Positions 1 to 7,435 of a DNA stretch of 40,352 nucleotides are shown here, one piece after another. The notes below the pieces were generated by a model, which was given only the letters and a program-made list of their open reading frames with translations, was not told the DNA's origin and ran no database searches. Origin of the DNA: an uncultured Collinsella sp. (lineage in GTDB: Bacteria > Actinomycetota > Coriobacteriia > Coriobacteriales > Coriobacteriaceae); NCBI GenBank assembly GCA_902470365.1, contig CABRFZ010000023.1, forward strand, positions 1 to 40,352, in the 5' to 3' direction. Positions within the stretch are counted from its first letter, which is position 1. Each line of letters starts with the position of its first letter. The translations under genes were made by a program, and so were the position numbers.

Positions 1-15
1 ACGCGCATAAAGAAA

Positions 16-49
16 GCCTCCCATTTCTCATGTCCAAGAAATGGGAGGC
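16..49. terminator. 13-bp perfect hairpin at left edge
   Basis: Arms 16-28 and 37-49 are perfect reverse complements with an 8-base loop. The A-rich stretch to the left makes it a better terminator when read on the minus strand, but the neighbouring gene to the right (ilvE) is on the plus strand. It may close a plus-strand gene ending just outside or at the window edge: a TAA lies at 8-10, but only nine bases are visible. The rest of 50-305 holds no recognised gene. Confidence 0.5.
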
Positions 50-157
50 AGTTCAGGATTCGATGGCGGGCCTTTTGTGTTGGAGGCAAATGAAAATACT
101 TTACTTAGTTAAAGAAAAGCGTTTTATCCAAGGCGTGCGGGGAGTACAATCACCTGC

Positions 158-295
158 ATGCGAATCGACGTGCCATCGGCTTTGATGCTGCCCGCGTGTC
201 CTGGCCCGGCTCTACGCTTCCGGGTATGCGACGTTGCGACGCGGCCGGCTTCGGTCCTTGCGTGCGGGTTCGCGAGTATGCAACCGTGTATGTAA
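158..295 (+). other. Possible 45-codon leader ORF before ilvE
   Basis: An ATG at 158 opens a 45-codon frame ending in TAA at 293-295, so that its stop overlaps the ilvE ribosome site. GGGGAG at 139-144 could serve as a distant ribosome site. The peptide has scattered Leu, Val and Ile codons but no dense run of them, and I see no clear attenuator hairpin between it and ilvE. Translational coupling or a branched-chain leader peptide is possible; a chance frame is equally possible. Confidence 0.2.
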
Positions 296-305
296 GGAGC
301 GACAT

Positions 306-1358
306 ATGACTGTCGAGAAGAAGGATATCGATTGGGGTAGCCTCGGCTTTGGCTACATGAAGACCGATTACAGCTATGAGGCCCATTGGAAGGACGGCGA
401 GTGGGACGAGGGCGGCCTGACCACCGACCATACCCTGCATGTCTCCGAGTGCGGTGGCATCTTCCACTACTGCCAGGAGGTCTTTGAAGGCCTGAAGGCC
501 TACACCGCCGAGGACGGCAGCATCGTCTGCTTTCGTCCCGATATGAACGCCGATCGTATGTACAACTCTGCCCAGCGCCTCGAGATGCCCCCGTTCCCCA
601 AGGACAAGTTCGTTGAGGCCGTCAAGCAGGTCGTTTCTGCCAACGCCGCATGGGTTCCGCCCTTCGGCTCTGGCGCAACCCTGTATGTGCGTCCGTTTAT
701 GATCGGCTCCGGTGACGTTATCGGCGTGGCTCCCGCTCCTGAGTACACGTTCCGCATTCTCGTGACCCCGGTCGGTCCGTACTTTAAGGGTGGCCTCAAG
801 CCTGTCAAGCTGCGCGTTTCCGAGTACGACCGCGCCGCACCGCACGGCACCGGCAACATCAAGGCCGGCCTCAACTACGCCATGTCCCTTAAGCCCACGA
901 TGGAGGCTCACCGCGAGGGCTATGCCGAGAACCTGTATCTCGACTCCGAGTCCCGCACCTATGTCGAGGAGACCGGTGGCGCCAACGTCCTGTTCGTGAA
1001 GGAGGGCGGCACGCTTGTCGTCCCGCAGTCGCACACCGACTCCATCCTGCCCTCCATCACCCGTCGCTCGCTTGTTCAGGTCGCTGAGGACCTGGGCATG
1101 ACCGTCGACCAGCGTCCCGTCGAGTGGGCCGAGGTCAAGGCCGGCACCTTTGTTGAGTGCGGCCTGTGCGGCACCGCTGCCGTCATCTCCCCGGTTGGCG
1201 AGATCGACAACAAGGTTTACGGCGCCGACGAGACCGTGACCTTCCCGGCTGGCTACACCGAGATTGGCCCTGTGATGAAGAAGCTCCGCGAGACCCTGAC
1301 TGGTATCCAGTCTGGTGCTGTCGAGGACAAGCACAACTGGGTTTACGCCGTCGCGTAA
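306..1358 (+). CDS. ilvE: Branched-chain amino acid aminotransferase
   Basis: A 350-residue fold-type IV, PLP-dependent aminotransferase. It interconverts leucine, isoleucine and valine with their 2-keto acids using glutamate/2-oxoglutarate, in the cytoplasm. The PLP-binding lysine is K186 in GTGNIKAGLNYA. The N-terminal YMKTDYSYEAHWKDGEW stretch, the HYCQEVFEGLKAY segment (substrate side) and ECGLCGTAAVISP near the C-terminus fit the longer IlvE/BCAT subfamily, which is about 340-360 residues. I chose ATG 306 because GTAAGGAG ends 6 bases upstream; an in-frame upstream start at 234 would add an arginine-rich, unconserved-looking tail. The gene stands alone, followed by a hairpin at 1415-1459. 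Function is near certain. Confidence 0.96.
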   Translation: MTVEKKDIDWGSLGFGYMKTDYSYEAHWKDGEWDEGGLTTDHTLHVSECGGIFHYCQEVFEGLKAYTAEDGSIVCFRPDMNADRMYNSAQRLEMPPFPKDKFVEAVKQVVSANAAWVPPFGSGATLYVRPFMIGSGDVIGVAPAPEYTFRILVTPVGPYFKGGLKPVKLRVSEYDRAAPHGTGNIKAGLNYAMSLKPTMEAHREGYAENLYLDSESRTYVEETGGANVLFVKEGGTLVVPQSHTDSILPSITRRSLVQVAEDLGMTVDQRPVEWAEVKAGTFVECGLCGTAAVISPVGEIDNKVYGADETVTFPAGYTEIGPVMKKLRETLTGIQSGAVEDKHNWVYAVA

Positions 1359-1414
1359 GCTGTCTTAGCTGTCCGGGCAGAGAACAAGTTCCCTCCCGGC
1401 GCGTCCTCGGACAT

Positions 1415-1459
1415 GCAAGAAGCCCTCGCTGCGCACTTCGTGCGGCGAGGGCTTCTTGC
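1415..1459 (+). terminator. Terminator hairpin after ilvE
   Basis: A 15-bp perfect stem (1415-1429 with 1445-1459) is extended by a second short stem in the loop, leaving a UUC tip. There is no long T-run after it, so it may act as a weak or factor-assisted terminator or as an mRNA-stabilising hairpin. It lies 56 bases after the ilvE stop. Confidence 0.6.
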
Positions 1460-1530
1460 GTCCTGCGGAGTGCGCCGGAAAGGAAGGCCGCGCTTTTGTT
1501 TTGGTTCGCGCCATGTGGGGGTGGTGGCGA

Positions 1531-1732
1531 CGTGCATTTTTGCGAGTATTCTGCAATCGAAGGCCCCTGCATACCGACCTCGGGCAAAAATCGGGATTTC
1601 TCGATGTTTTCTACGAATGATGGGCGGGGTTACGGGCTGACAGCGTTTGATTTGCAGGGATATTCGCGGTCTTTGGCATTTGCCGTGGCGCCCGAAGCTC
1701 TTGGTTATGTTGAATACTCCTAAAAATGCACG
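1531..1732. repeat. MITE-like element, copy 1 (GTGCA...GAGTATTC ends)
   Basis: The left end CGTGCATTTTTGCGAGTATT (1531-1550, continuing to 1556) is matched in reverse complement by the right end at 1710-1732. The shared parts are CGTGCATTTTT and GAGTATTC. The same end sequence occurs, again as an inverted pair, at 31556-31580 and 31701-31727. The interior (1557-1709) is noncoding and unlike the interior of the other copy. It sits between convergent ilvE and lemA. No transposase is present, so if mobile it would be mobilised in trans. Confidence 0.6.
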
Positions 1733-1762
1733 ACGCTTAGAGGGGGACCTTCGCGAAAAAGG

Positions 1763-1801
1763 AAACCGCCCCGTCGAAGTATGCATTCGACGGGGCGGTT
1801 T
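1763..1801 (-). terminator. Terminator of lemA
   Basis: A 16-bp perfect stem (1763-1778 with 1786-1801) with a 7-base loop lies 37 bases beyond the lemA stop. On the minus strand it is followed by CC and then TTTTT, a usable intrinsic terminator. It could also stop plus-strand transcription coming from the ilvE side. Confidence 0.8.
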
Positions 1802-1837
1802 ATGCATTTGGCCGATTAAGGATGCGCTGTCAAACTA

Positions 1838-2389
1838 CTAGAACTTGACGGTCGGGGCCTGGCGGGCTGCTTCGGCGGCCTCGAAGCCCTGGCGCTCCTT
1901 AAACTGGAAGATGCCGGCAAAGATGACAGCCGGGAACGTCTGAATGGCGTTGTTGTAGCTGAGCACGCAGTCGTTGTAGCTCTGGCGTGCATAGCTAATC
2001 TTGTTCTCGGTGTCCTCGAGCGATGCCTGCAGCTGCGTAAAGTTGGTGTTTGCCTTAAGATCGGGATAGGCCTCGGCCACGGCGAAGAGCTGGCGCAGCG
2101 CACCGGTCAGCACGTTGTCGGCTTCCATCTTGGCCTCGGGCGTGGTTGCCTTGACGGCGATGTTACGCGCGCTGATCACGGCGGAGAGCGTCTCCTGCTC
2201 GTGCTTGGCGTAGCCCTTGACGGTCTCGACCAGGTTGGGGATCAGGTCGTTGCGGCGCTGCAGCTGCGTATCGATGTTCTGCCAGGCGTTATCGATGCGG
2301 TTACGCTTGGTGACCATGTTGTTGTAGATGCCGGCGATGGCGCAGACAATCACAATGACAACAACGATGCCGATGATGACGGTAATCAT
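1838..2389 (-). CDS. lemA: LemA family protein
   Basis: A 183-residue protein of the LemA family, whose members are small membrane-anchored helical proteins of unclear role. Residues 1-22 (ITVIIGIVVVIVIVCAIAG) form one N-terminal membrane segment. It is followed by the family-typical NRIDNAWQNIDTQLQRRNDL, LVETVKGYAKHEQETL and YNNAIQTFPAVIFAG blocks; the rest is predicted helical, outside the membrane. The start ATG at 2389 has GGAG six bases upstream on the minus strand; the frame is open further upstream but without a conserved sequence. LemA genes often sit beside a TPM-domain gene, but here none is visible and the neighbour is a divergent regulator. The terminator at 1763-1801 follows it. 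Confidence 0.93.
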   Translation of the reverse strand: MITVIIGIVVVIVIVCAIAGIYNNMVTKRNRIDNAWQNIDTQLQRRNDLIPNLVETVKGYAKHEQETLSAVISARNIAVKATTPEAKMEADNVLTGALRQLFAVAEAYPDLKANTNFTQLQASLEDTENKISYARQSYNDCVLSYNNAIQTFPAVIFAGIFQFKERQGFEAAEAARQAPTVKF

Positions 2390-2588
2390 GATGTCTCCGT
2401 TTCGAATGGCCGCGGCGGCATGCGCCAGCTGCCGTTGGTATAACGCTACTAGTATACCCGCAACGTTTTGCCGTGCCGAACTTTCCGGTAAGCGTTGTGT
2501 TTTCGGCGGGGCCGGCACCGGGGCAAAGCGCGCGAGGTACAGGTGTAAGATATGCGACAGATTGACGAGTGTTGTCTTTGCCCTGAGG

Positions 2589-3185
2589 ATGGCGATACCA
2601 GTGGACCTTCGCATTAAGAAAACCTACCGCTCCCTGTTCGATGCCTTCACCGAGCTTCTCGAGGAGCATCGGTTTGAGGACCTGACGGTTGCCATGCTGT
2701 GCGACCGCGCCATGATTCGCCGCACGACGTTCTACAAGCACTTTCGCGACAAGAACGATTACTTTGCCTTTTATATCGATGAGCTCATGTCGGGCTTGCC
2801 GCAAAAACAGCCCGATGAGGCCGGCGCAGTGTCTGCCGAGGACGTGCGCGCGCTTCGGCACGCGATTTTGGACGATGCCATGGATTTGATTCTGGCGCAC
2901 GAGCGGCTCATGGATAACATTTTGGCAAGCAGCATGTCGGGCATGTTGGCCAACGTTATTTGCGACCGCATTGCCCGATCCATCCGCGAGCGTGTGATGA
3001 ACGTGCTTGCCGAGGATGCCCTGGCCCCCGTGTCACTCGAGACGACGTCTGAGTTTGTCGCCGGCGGTATTATTCGTCTTTTCACGATATGGTGGGAATC
3101 AGGCCACGATCTTGAGCGTCGACCTGAGATAGCCGACGTGGTCGATGCGCTGTTTGAGCGGACCATGACACCGGTGCATCACTAG
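2589..3185 (+). CDS. TetR/AcrR-type transcriptional regulator
   Basis: A protein of about 198 residues with an N-terminal helix-turn-helix of the TetR type: DLRIKKTYRSLFDAFTELLE, then FEDLTVAMLCDRAMIRRTTFYKHFRDKNDYF (about residues 25-60), where TTFYKHF is the recognition-helix region. The C-terminal half is helical and would bind an unknown ligand and dimerise; its pattern resembles the Firmicutes-type TetR C-terminal domain. The start is uncertain. ATG 2589 has no ribosome site, whereas GTG 2601 lies 12 bases after GAGG and would give 194 residues. It is divergent from lemA and could regulate itself or lemA. The target is unknown. Confidence 0.88.
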   Translation: MAIPVDLRIKKTYRSLFDAFTELLEEHRFEDLTVAMLCDRAMIRRTTFYKHFRDKNDYFAFYIDELMSGLPQKQPDEAGAVSAEDVRALRHAILDDAMDLILAHERLMDNILASSMSGMLANVICDRIARSIRERVMNVLAEDALAPVSLETTSEFVAGGIIRLFTIWWESGHDLERRPEIADVVDALFERTMTPVHH

Positions 3186-3191
3186 GAGTGG

Positions 3192-3278
3192 CGGAGAGAG
3201 GGGGATTCGAACCCCCGGAACGCTCTCGCGCTCAACGGTTTTCAAGACCGCCGCATTCAACCGCTCTGCCATCTCTCC
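3192..3278 (-). tRNA. tRNA-Ser (anticodon TGA)
   Basis: Read on the minus strand, the acceptor arm GGAGAGA (3278-3272) pairs with TCTCTCC (3199-3193), with discriminator G at 3192. The anticodon loop contains TTGAA with anticodon TGA, a long variable arm follows (type II tRNA), and the T-loop GGTTCGAATCC is canonical. The 87-base length fits tRNA-Ser. CCA is not encoded. It reads UCA and other UCN codons. It lies between the TetR regulator and tadA, both on the opposite strand. Confidence 0.96.
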
Positions 3279-3326
3279 GTGAGTCGTAATGATAGCATCG
3301 TTTTGAATTTGCAACAGGGAAGGCGA

Positions 3327-5111
3327 ATGATGACGATCACCGAAATCGACGAGAAGTTCATGCGCGAGGCGCTGGCGGAGGCGCGAGCCGCCGCGGCGGT
3401 GGGCGAGGTGCCCATCGGAGCCGTAGTGGTGCGCGACGGCGAGATCGTCGCGCGGGCGCACAATCGGCGCGAGCTCGACCAGGATCCTTCGGCTCATGCC
3501 GAGTTTGCGGCTGTGTGCGCTGCTGCCCAGGCGCTCGGCCGCTGGCGCCTTTCCGATTGCACGGTCTATGTGACGCTCGAGCCCTGCTGCATGTGCGCGG
3601 GCCTTATGGTTAACGCGCGCGTGGGGCGCTGCGTGTATGGCGTAAGCGACGCCAAGGCGGGCGCGTTGGGATCCCTATACGATTTGAATGCCGACTCGCG
3701 CCTGAATCATCGGTTCAATGTGACCGCCGGCGTACTGGCGGATGAATGCCGCGAGCTGCTGAGTAGCTATTTTGGCGGTCTGCGCGGAGCGGGCGGCGCT
3801 GATTGCGGTTGTGGGGCCGATCTTGAAGCACACGCCGCTCACGCCGCAGCGCTTGCAGGTGCCGGTGAGGATGCTGGCACGGCGGTTGACTTTGGTCCTG
3901 CGTGCCGCCGACCCCGCCGTGTGCTGTTGGCGATCGACTCCTTTAAGGGCAGCGTTTCGAGCGCGCAGGCGGAGGCGGCGGTTGCCGAAGGCGTGCGCCG
4001 CGTTTGGCCCGATGCCCAGGTGGCCGCGTTGCCGCTGGCGGATGGTGGCGAGGGAACGCTCGATGCCGTTGCCGCGTGCGGCGGTGAGCTTGTGACCTGC
4101 GAGGTGACAGGCCCCTTGGGCGACCGCGTGTCTGCCCGGATGCTGGTGGACGGCGAGCGCGAGTCCGCGGTCATCGAGATGGCCGAGGCGGCCGGCATTG
4201 GGTATTCGAGCTGTACGGAGTCGGCGGCGTTGGCGGCTTCGACCTATGGCGTGGGCGAGCTGATGCTCCGTGCGGTTCGTGCCGGGGCAAAGACTATCTA
4301 TATTGGCTTGGGCGGCAGCGCCACCAACGACGGTGGCGCCGGCATGCTGCAGGCGCTGGGCGCGCGTGTGGTCGATGATCAGGGCTGCGATGTCGTCCCC
4401 GGTCTTGCGGGCCTTGAACACGTGGCGAGCGTTGATTTGGCGCCGGCGCTGCAGGCTTTGGATGACGCTCGCATCGTTGTGCTCTCCGATGTCGAGAATC
4501 CGCTCGTAGGGCGTCGCGGCGCGCTTGCGGTGTTCGGCGGACAGAAGGGTCTGCCGATGGGGGATGCCGAGGCCTTGGGCAAGTACGACAGCTGGATGGT
4601 CGGCTATGGTCGCCTGCTCGATGTGGCGATTGCTAGGGCGCGGGCTCAGGGGTTGCTACGTGTGCCCGAGGGCGCACGGACATTTGGCTCGGTGCTCGGC
4701 GTGCCTGGCGCTGGTGCCGCCGGTGGTCTGGGAGCAGCGCTGTTGGCGCTCGGCGCCGAGTTGCGCTCGGGCGTAGAAACCGTGTTCGACCTCGTGGGGT
4801 TTGACGAGCGCGTGCGCGATGTCGACCTGGTCATAACGGGCGAGGGCAATATGGATGAGCAGTCCGCCGCCGGTAAGGCGCCGGTGGGTGTAGCCCGTCG
4901 TGCGAAGCGATATGGCAAGCCGGTGATTGCTGTCGTGGGCGGTCGAGCTGACAACCTCGATGCGGTGTATGGGCAGGGCGTCGACTTGGTGCTTCCGATC
5001 TGCCGCAAGCCCATGCCCCTCGACCAGGCGCTCGAACCACGGGAAGCCACTGCCAACCTCATCTGTGCCGGCGAAGCGGCCGCTCGATCCTACGACCTTG
5101 GCCGTATCTAA
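3327..5111 (+). CDS. TadA tRNA adenosine deaminase fused to glycerate kinase
   Basis: A single 594-residue frame with two enzymes. Residues 1-155 are a TadA-type deaminase, which makes inosine at the wobble position of tRNA-Arg(ACG): zinc ligand and catalytic pair H57-A58-E59, and the P86-C87-C-M-C90 motif. Residues of about 155-195 form an Ala/Gly-rich linker. From about residue 195 (RRVLLAIDSFKGS) to the end is a type-2 glycerate kinase (GlxK/GarK family), with PLADGGEGTLDA, GLGGSATNDGGAGM and DLVITGEGNMDEQS, which phosphorylates glycerate with ATP. No stop codon or frameshift separates them, and both halves look complete. ATG 3327 and 3330 are both possible, with AGGGAAGG at 3316-3323. The two activities are not metabolically linked in any way I know. 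Confidence 0.92.
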   Translation: MMTITEIDEKFMREALAEARAAAAVGEVPIGAVVVRDGEIVARAHNRRELDQDPSAHAEFAAVCAAAQALGRWRLSDCTVYVTLEPCCMCAGLMVNARVGRCVYGVSDAKAGALGSLYDLNADSRLNHRFNVTAGVLADECRELLSSYFGGLRGAGGADCGCGADLEAHAAHAAALAGAGEDAGTAVDFGPACRRPRRVLLAIDSFKGSVSSAQAEAAVAEGVRRVWPDAQVAALPLADGGEGTLDAVAACGGELVTCEVTGPLGDRVSARMLVDGERESAVIEMAEAAGIGYSSCTESAALAASTYGVGELMLRAVRAGAKTIYIGLGGSATNDGGAGMLQALGARVVDDQGCDVVPGLAGLEHVASVDLAPALQALDDARIVVLSDVENPLVGRRGALAVFGGQKGLPMGDAEALGKYDSWMVGYGRLLDVAIARARAQGLLRVPEGARTFGSVLGVPGAGAAGGLGAALLALGAELRSGVETVFDLVGFDERVRDVDLVITGEGNMDEQSAAGKAPVGVARRAKRYGKPVIAVVGGRADNLDAVYGQGVDLVLPICRKPMPLDQALEPREATANLICAGEAAARSYDLGRI

Positions 5112-5128
5112 AACTCATCCCCTCGATA

Positions 5129-5195
5129 AGTTGCGGTGAAATACGGAGTGTTTTTGCCTTTAAGGGGCCAATTCAGTCCGTATTCCACCGCAACT
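5129..5195. repeat. AGTTGCGGTG inverted repeat, copy 1
   Basis: Arms 5129-5146 (AGTTGCGGTGAAATACGG) and 5178-5195 are reverse complements with one mismatch, around a 31-base centre containing TTTTTGCC. The same arms recur at 26984-27050. It lies 18 bases after the tadA-glycerate kinase stop and may serve as its terminator or mRNA end. Confidence 0.75.
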
Positions 5196-5247
5196 TCGAG
5201 AATGGCCATTCGAGGTTGGCTGCCTTGGGTCTTGGGTCGGACCGTTT

Positions 5248-5407
5248 GCCACGAAACACGGCTATCTGCTACGTTTAACCGACCATCCTCGACCATCCCG
5301 GAATTTGAAAAAATAAAACCGCAGGTAGAGAGCTTGCCGATTTTCGAAAAAGTCGGCTATGGTCGACCCCTGCGACCCAAACGTAGTAGATGGGCCCTTT
5401 TCGTGGC
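5248..5407 (+). repeat. 160-bp inverted-repeat element, copy A
   Basis: The ends GCCACGAAA and TTTCGTGGC, followed inward by CTATCTGCTACGTTT and its counterpart AACGTAGTAGAT, form imperfect terminal inverted repeats of about 30 bp. The reverse complement of 33988-34147 aligns over the full 160 bp, without a net length difference, at roughly 80% identity by eye. No ORF is conserved inside. It is a MITE-like or structured intergenic element. Confidence 0.75.
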
Positions 5408-5430
5408 ACAGCACCAGATCAGTCTATTTA

Positions 5431-5504
5431 GGACGGGGCTTCCTTGACTACTTTCGCCACCCTGATGCCCCACCAGTTAAAAAGTAGTCAAAAAAGCCCC
5501 GTCC
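5431..5504. repeat. Two-part inverted repeat before SRP RNA
   Basis: Outer arms 5431-5441 and 5494-5504 (GGACGGGGCTT / AAGCCCCGTCC) and inner arms 5445-5454 and 5481-5490 (TGACTACTTT / AAAGTAGTCA) are perfect. The right end runs into a 20-base sequence (5498-5517) that recurs exactly at 38752-38771. It may terminate upstream transcription before the SRP RNA promoter. Confidence 0.6.
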
Positions 5505-5517
5505 CAAATTAGCTACC

Positions 5518-5546
5518 TTGCTCTGGCGGGCGGGAGCAGGTAAGAT
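5518..5546 (+). promoter_or_regulatory. Promoter of SRP RNA
   Basis: TTGCTC (5518-5523) and TAAGAT (5541-5546) are separated by 17 bases. This places the transcript start near 5553-5556, just ahead of the SRP RNA helix. Position and spacing make this the best housekeeping promoter candidate in the window. Confidence 0.65.
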
Positions 5547-5560
5547 ATACCGAGCGCCTA

Positions 5561-5663
5561 GCGCGTTCGATGGGTTCGGATGACGACATGTTCCGAATCT
5601 GGTCAGGTCCGGAAGGAAGCAGCCATAAGGAGCCTCTGTCGGGCATCCGAATCCATCGAGCGC
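5561..5663 (+). ncRNA. ffs: Signal recognition particle RNA (small 4.5S type)
   Basis: The diagnostic apical sequence GGTCAGGTCCGGAAGGAAGC followed by AGCC (5601-5624) is present, carrying the GGAA tetraloop and the symmetric loop bound by the Ffh M domain. The closing helix pairs 5561-5582 with 5644-5663, giving a hairpin of about 100 bases as in other bacterial 4.5S-type SRP RNAs. It is followed by a T-rich stretch (CTTTCTTTTT at 5669-5678) that may terminate it. It works with Ffh and FtsY in co-translational membrane targeting. Confidence 0.95.
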
Positions 5664-5715
5664 ACGGGCTTTCTTTTTGCGCGGTTTTACCAAACCGCGC
5701 AATGCTCGACGCTGC

Positions 5716-5815
5716 GCGCCACCCAGAGCGACAATTTGTCATTCAAAAGGCAAGGCATGACCAGAAGGTCTATGCCTTGCCTTTTTCATGCCAACTTGTT
5801 CGCTCTGGGTGGCGC
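5716..5815. repeat. Nested palindrome downstream of SRP RNA
   Basis: A perfect 16-bp outer stem (5716-5731 with 5800-5815) encloses a perfect 14-bp inner stem (5745-5758 with 5772-5785), the latter followed by TTTTTC on the plus strand. The inner hairpin looks like an intrinsic terminator, and the outer arms make a cruciform-size palindrome. No coding potential is supported. Confidence 0.6.
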
Positions 5816-5855
5816 TCGCTGGCTTTGCCAAAACATCGATGGCTACGCGTCAGGA

Positions 5856-5932
5856 GGCGGCGAGGTGTTTGGTGTCTCGCTGGTCCTCGGCTTCGCCTGC
5901 GGAATCGCTCGACTACCAAACACCTCGCCGCC
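5856..5932. repeat. 18-bp perfect inverted repeat
   Basis: GGCGGCGAGGTGTTTGGT (5856-5873) is exactly complemented at 5915-5932 around a 41-base centre. The sequence just before it (5813-5862) resembles the 3' flank of the two duplicated surface genes (6008-6060 and 7270-7322), so it may be a decayed third copy of that flank. 5933-5984 holds nothing I recognise. Confidence 0.5.
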
Positions 5933-6083
5933 GACCGGGCCCCGTCGTCCAAAAATCACCCGTAAAGGCGCGTTTATCTAATTTAATCTATCCCTTGCGG
6001 AATGCGGCTTGCTGGTTTTGTCTGGGCATTGATGGCTACGTGGTTCAAGAGGCGGCGGTGCTGTTGCTTGCATTTTTGCAGTT

Positions 6084-6124
6084 AAAGAGGCCCGTTTCCT
6101 TGGGTTGGGGAAACGAGCCTCTTT
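6084..6124 (-). terminator. Terminator of first coiled-coil surface gene
   Basis: A 16-bp stem with one G-T pair (6084-6099 with 6109-6124) lies 46 bases after the minus-strand stop. The stem begins AAAGAGG and ends CCTCTTT, so T residues lie at either 3' edge. The second duplication unit has the same hairpin at 7350-7390. Confidence 0.65.
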
Positions 6125-6169
6125 TTGTCTCTGGGCTTGTGGATTGGCAAAGACAATAGTCGCTGGCAG

Positions 6170-7135
6170 CTATTTTGAGTTCTTGATGCGGCGTGTGGCT
6201 GTGGCGGTTATTCCGAGTCCCATGGCGGCGATTCCTGCGAGTGTGATTGCGCTCGGCGCTGTGTCGCCTGTGTTTGCGAGCTTGCCGGTGGTCGTATTTG
6301 CTTGCTTGGTGGAGCTCGATGGAGCGTCTTTGCCGGTCGCGGGCGAGCTGACGGGCTGTGCCGTCTCGGCCGGTTGCGTTGAGCTGGAGGGTTTTGTCGT
6401 CTCGGCGGGTTTCGTTATCTCGGGCGAGGTGGCCTTGTCTGCCGCGGCCTTTGCCTCTTCGTATGCCTTGCAGGCGTCGTCATAGGCCGCTTGCGCCTTA
6501 TTCAAATCGCTGAGGAGCGCATTTCGCTTGGCTGTGCATGCGTCGATGTTGGCCTTTGCTTTCTCCGCTCCATCTTCGAAAATCTTAACCTGCTCTTCCT
6601 GACTTTCGAGCGTACGTCGGTGGTGGTCAAGCTTATATCCACAAGATTCTCTTTCCGAATCCGCCATTTTGACCTCCATACGCAACTGCAAAACAGTTTC
6701 GTAATCCCTGTCGGCGAGCGCCTTTTCTACTTTTGCTTTAAGCTCGCTTACCCGGTTGCTGGCCTTGTCGTAATCGGCTTGGGCTGCAGCGACGTTCGCT
6801 CGCATGGCGGGAAGGGGTTCACTAGATTTGGCGGCTTCCGCCATCATCTTGCCGTAGAGCTCTTGAGAAGCGGCAATGTCATCATCGATTTCCGCAAGTT
6901 TCTCGGGACTTGCGGCGTCTTTTGCGGCCTCGAGGGTTTTGAGCGCTTCCTGCATGGCTGCATACGCTTTTTCTTTTGCGGCGGCCGCATCTTCCGTCTG
7001 CAAGGCAACTGCACCGGTGGGGGAGCTGGTTTCTGCCGCGATCGCCGCTACGGGGGCGATTCCCGCGACAAGTGCCGCGGAAAGGGCGATGCCCGCAGTT
7101 GCTCGTCTTGCTTTTCTTGCGAGAATGTCGTTCAT
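6170..7135 (-). CDS. LANTG-anchored coiled-coil surface protein 1
   Basis: A 321-residue secreted, probably cell-wall-attached protein of unknown function. Residues 1-34 are a signal peptide (KARRATAGIALSAALVAGIA, likely cut after AIAA). Residues of about 45-235 are Ala/Glu/Lys-rich heptads forming a long coiled coil. Residues of about 235-290 are a Ser/Thr/Pro-rich wall-spanning stretch (SPEITKPAETTKPSSS). The C-terminus has LANTGD, a hydrophobic segment and a TRRIKNSK tail, the layout of a sortase substrate; LAXTG is the motif known for class E sortases of high-GC Gram-positives. AGGTG lies 7 bases before the ATG at 7135. It is a tandem paralogue of the gene at 7436-8503, sharing its first 40 residues exactly. 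Ligand or role is unknown. Confidence 0.88.
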   Translation of the reverse strand: MNDILARKARRATAGIALSAALVAGIAPVAAIAAETSSPTGAVALQTEDAAAAKEKAYAAMQEALKTLEAAKDAASPEKLAEIDDDIAASQELYGKMMAEAAKSSEPLPAMRANVAAAQADYDKASNRVSELKAKVEKALADRDYETVLQLRMEVKMADSERESCGYKLDHHRRTLESQEEQVKIFEDGAEKAKANIDACTAKRNALLSDLNKAQAAYDDACKAYEEAKAAADKATSPEITKPAETTKPSSSTQPAETAQPVSSPATGKDAPSSSTKQANTTTGKLANTGDTAPSAITLAGIAAMGLGITATATRRIKNSK

Positions 7136-7185
7136 CTCGGCACCTCATTTCAAGGGTCGGCGACTAACTTGGTAGCACTAATGTA

Positions 7186-7191
7186 AGTATA
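7186..7191 (-). promoter_or_regulatory. Putative -10 of surface gene 1
   Basis: Read on the minus strand, TATACT lies about 50 bases before the start codon. It falls within a leader that is identical in the second copy (-10 at 8554-8559). No convincing -35 is visible. Conservation between copies is weak evidence, since the duplication is recent. Confidence 0.35.
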
Positions 7192-7349
7192 TCAGGCGGT
7201 TTGCCCGCCATTGATCGGGCGTGCGCGTATGCCCCTTGATTAACAGCCATTAAATCTATCCCTTAAGGAACGCGGCTTGCTGGTGTTGTCTGGGCATTGA
7301 TGGCTGCGTGGTTCAAGAGACGGCGGCATTACCATTTGTTTTTTCAAGT

Positions 7350-7390
7350 AAAGAGGTCCGTTTCCCTGGGTTGGGGAAACGGACCTCTTT
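7350..7390 (-). terminator. Terminator of second coiled-coil surface gene
   Basis: A 16-bp perfect stem (7350-7365 with 7375-7390) lies 46 bases after the stop, in the same position and with the same loop (GGGTTG) as in unit 1. The one mismatch of unit 1 is paired here. Confidence 0.65.
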
Positions 7391-7435
7391 TTGTCTCTTG
7401 GCTTGTGGATTGGCGAAGACAATAACCGCTGGCAG

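Larger units (their letters stand above)
5985..7235. repeat. Tandem duplication, unit 1
   Basis: The unit runs from AATCTATCCCTT at 5985 through the 3' flank, the terminator hairpin, a surface-protein gene and its upstream region. The same order and largely the same sequence repeat immediately after, at 7253-8602. The flanks, the 5' coding end and the 3' coding end are near-identical; the middle of the gene has diverged. Confidence 0.8.

Noticed and set aside
50..305. T-box leader controlling ilvE
   Set aside because: No T-box sequence (TGGNACCGCG), specifier stem or antiterminator could be found.
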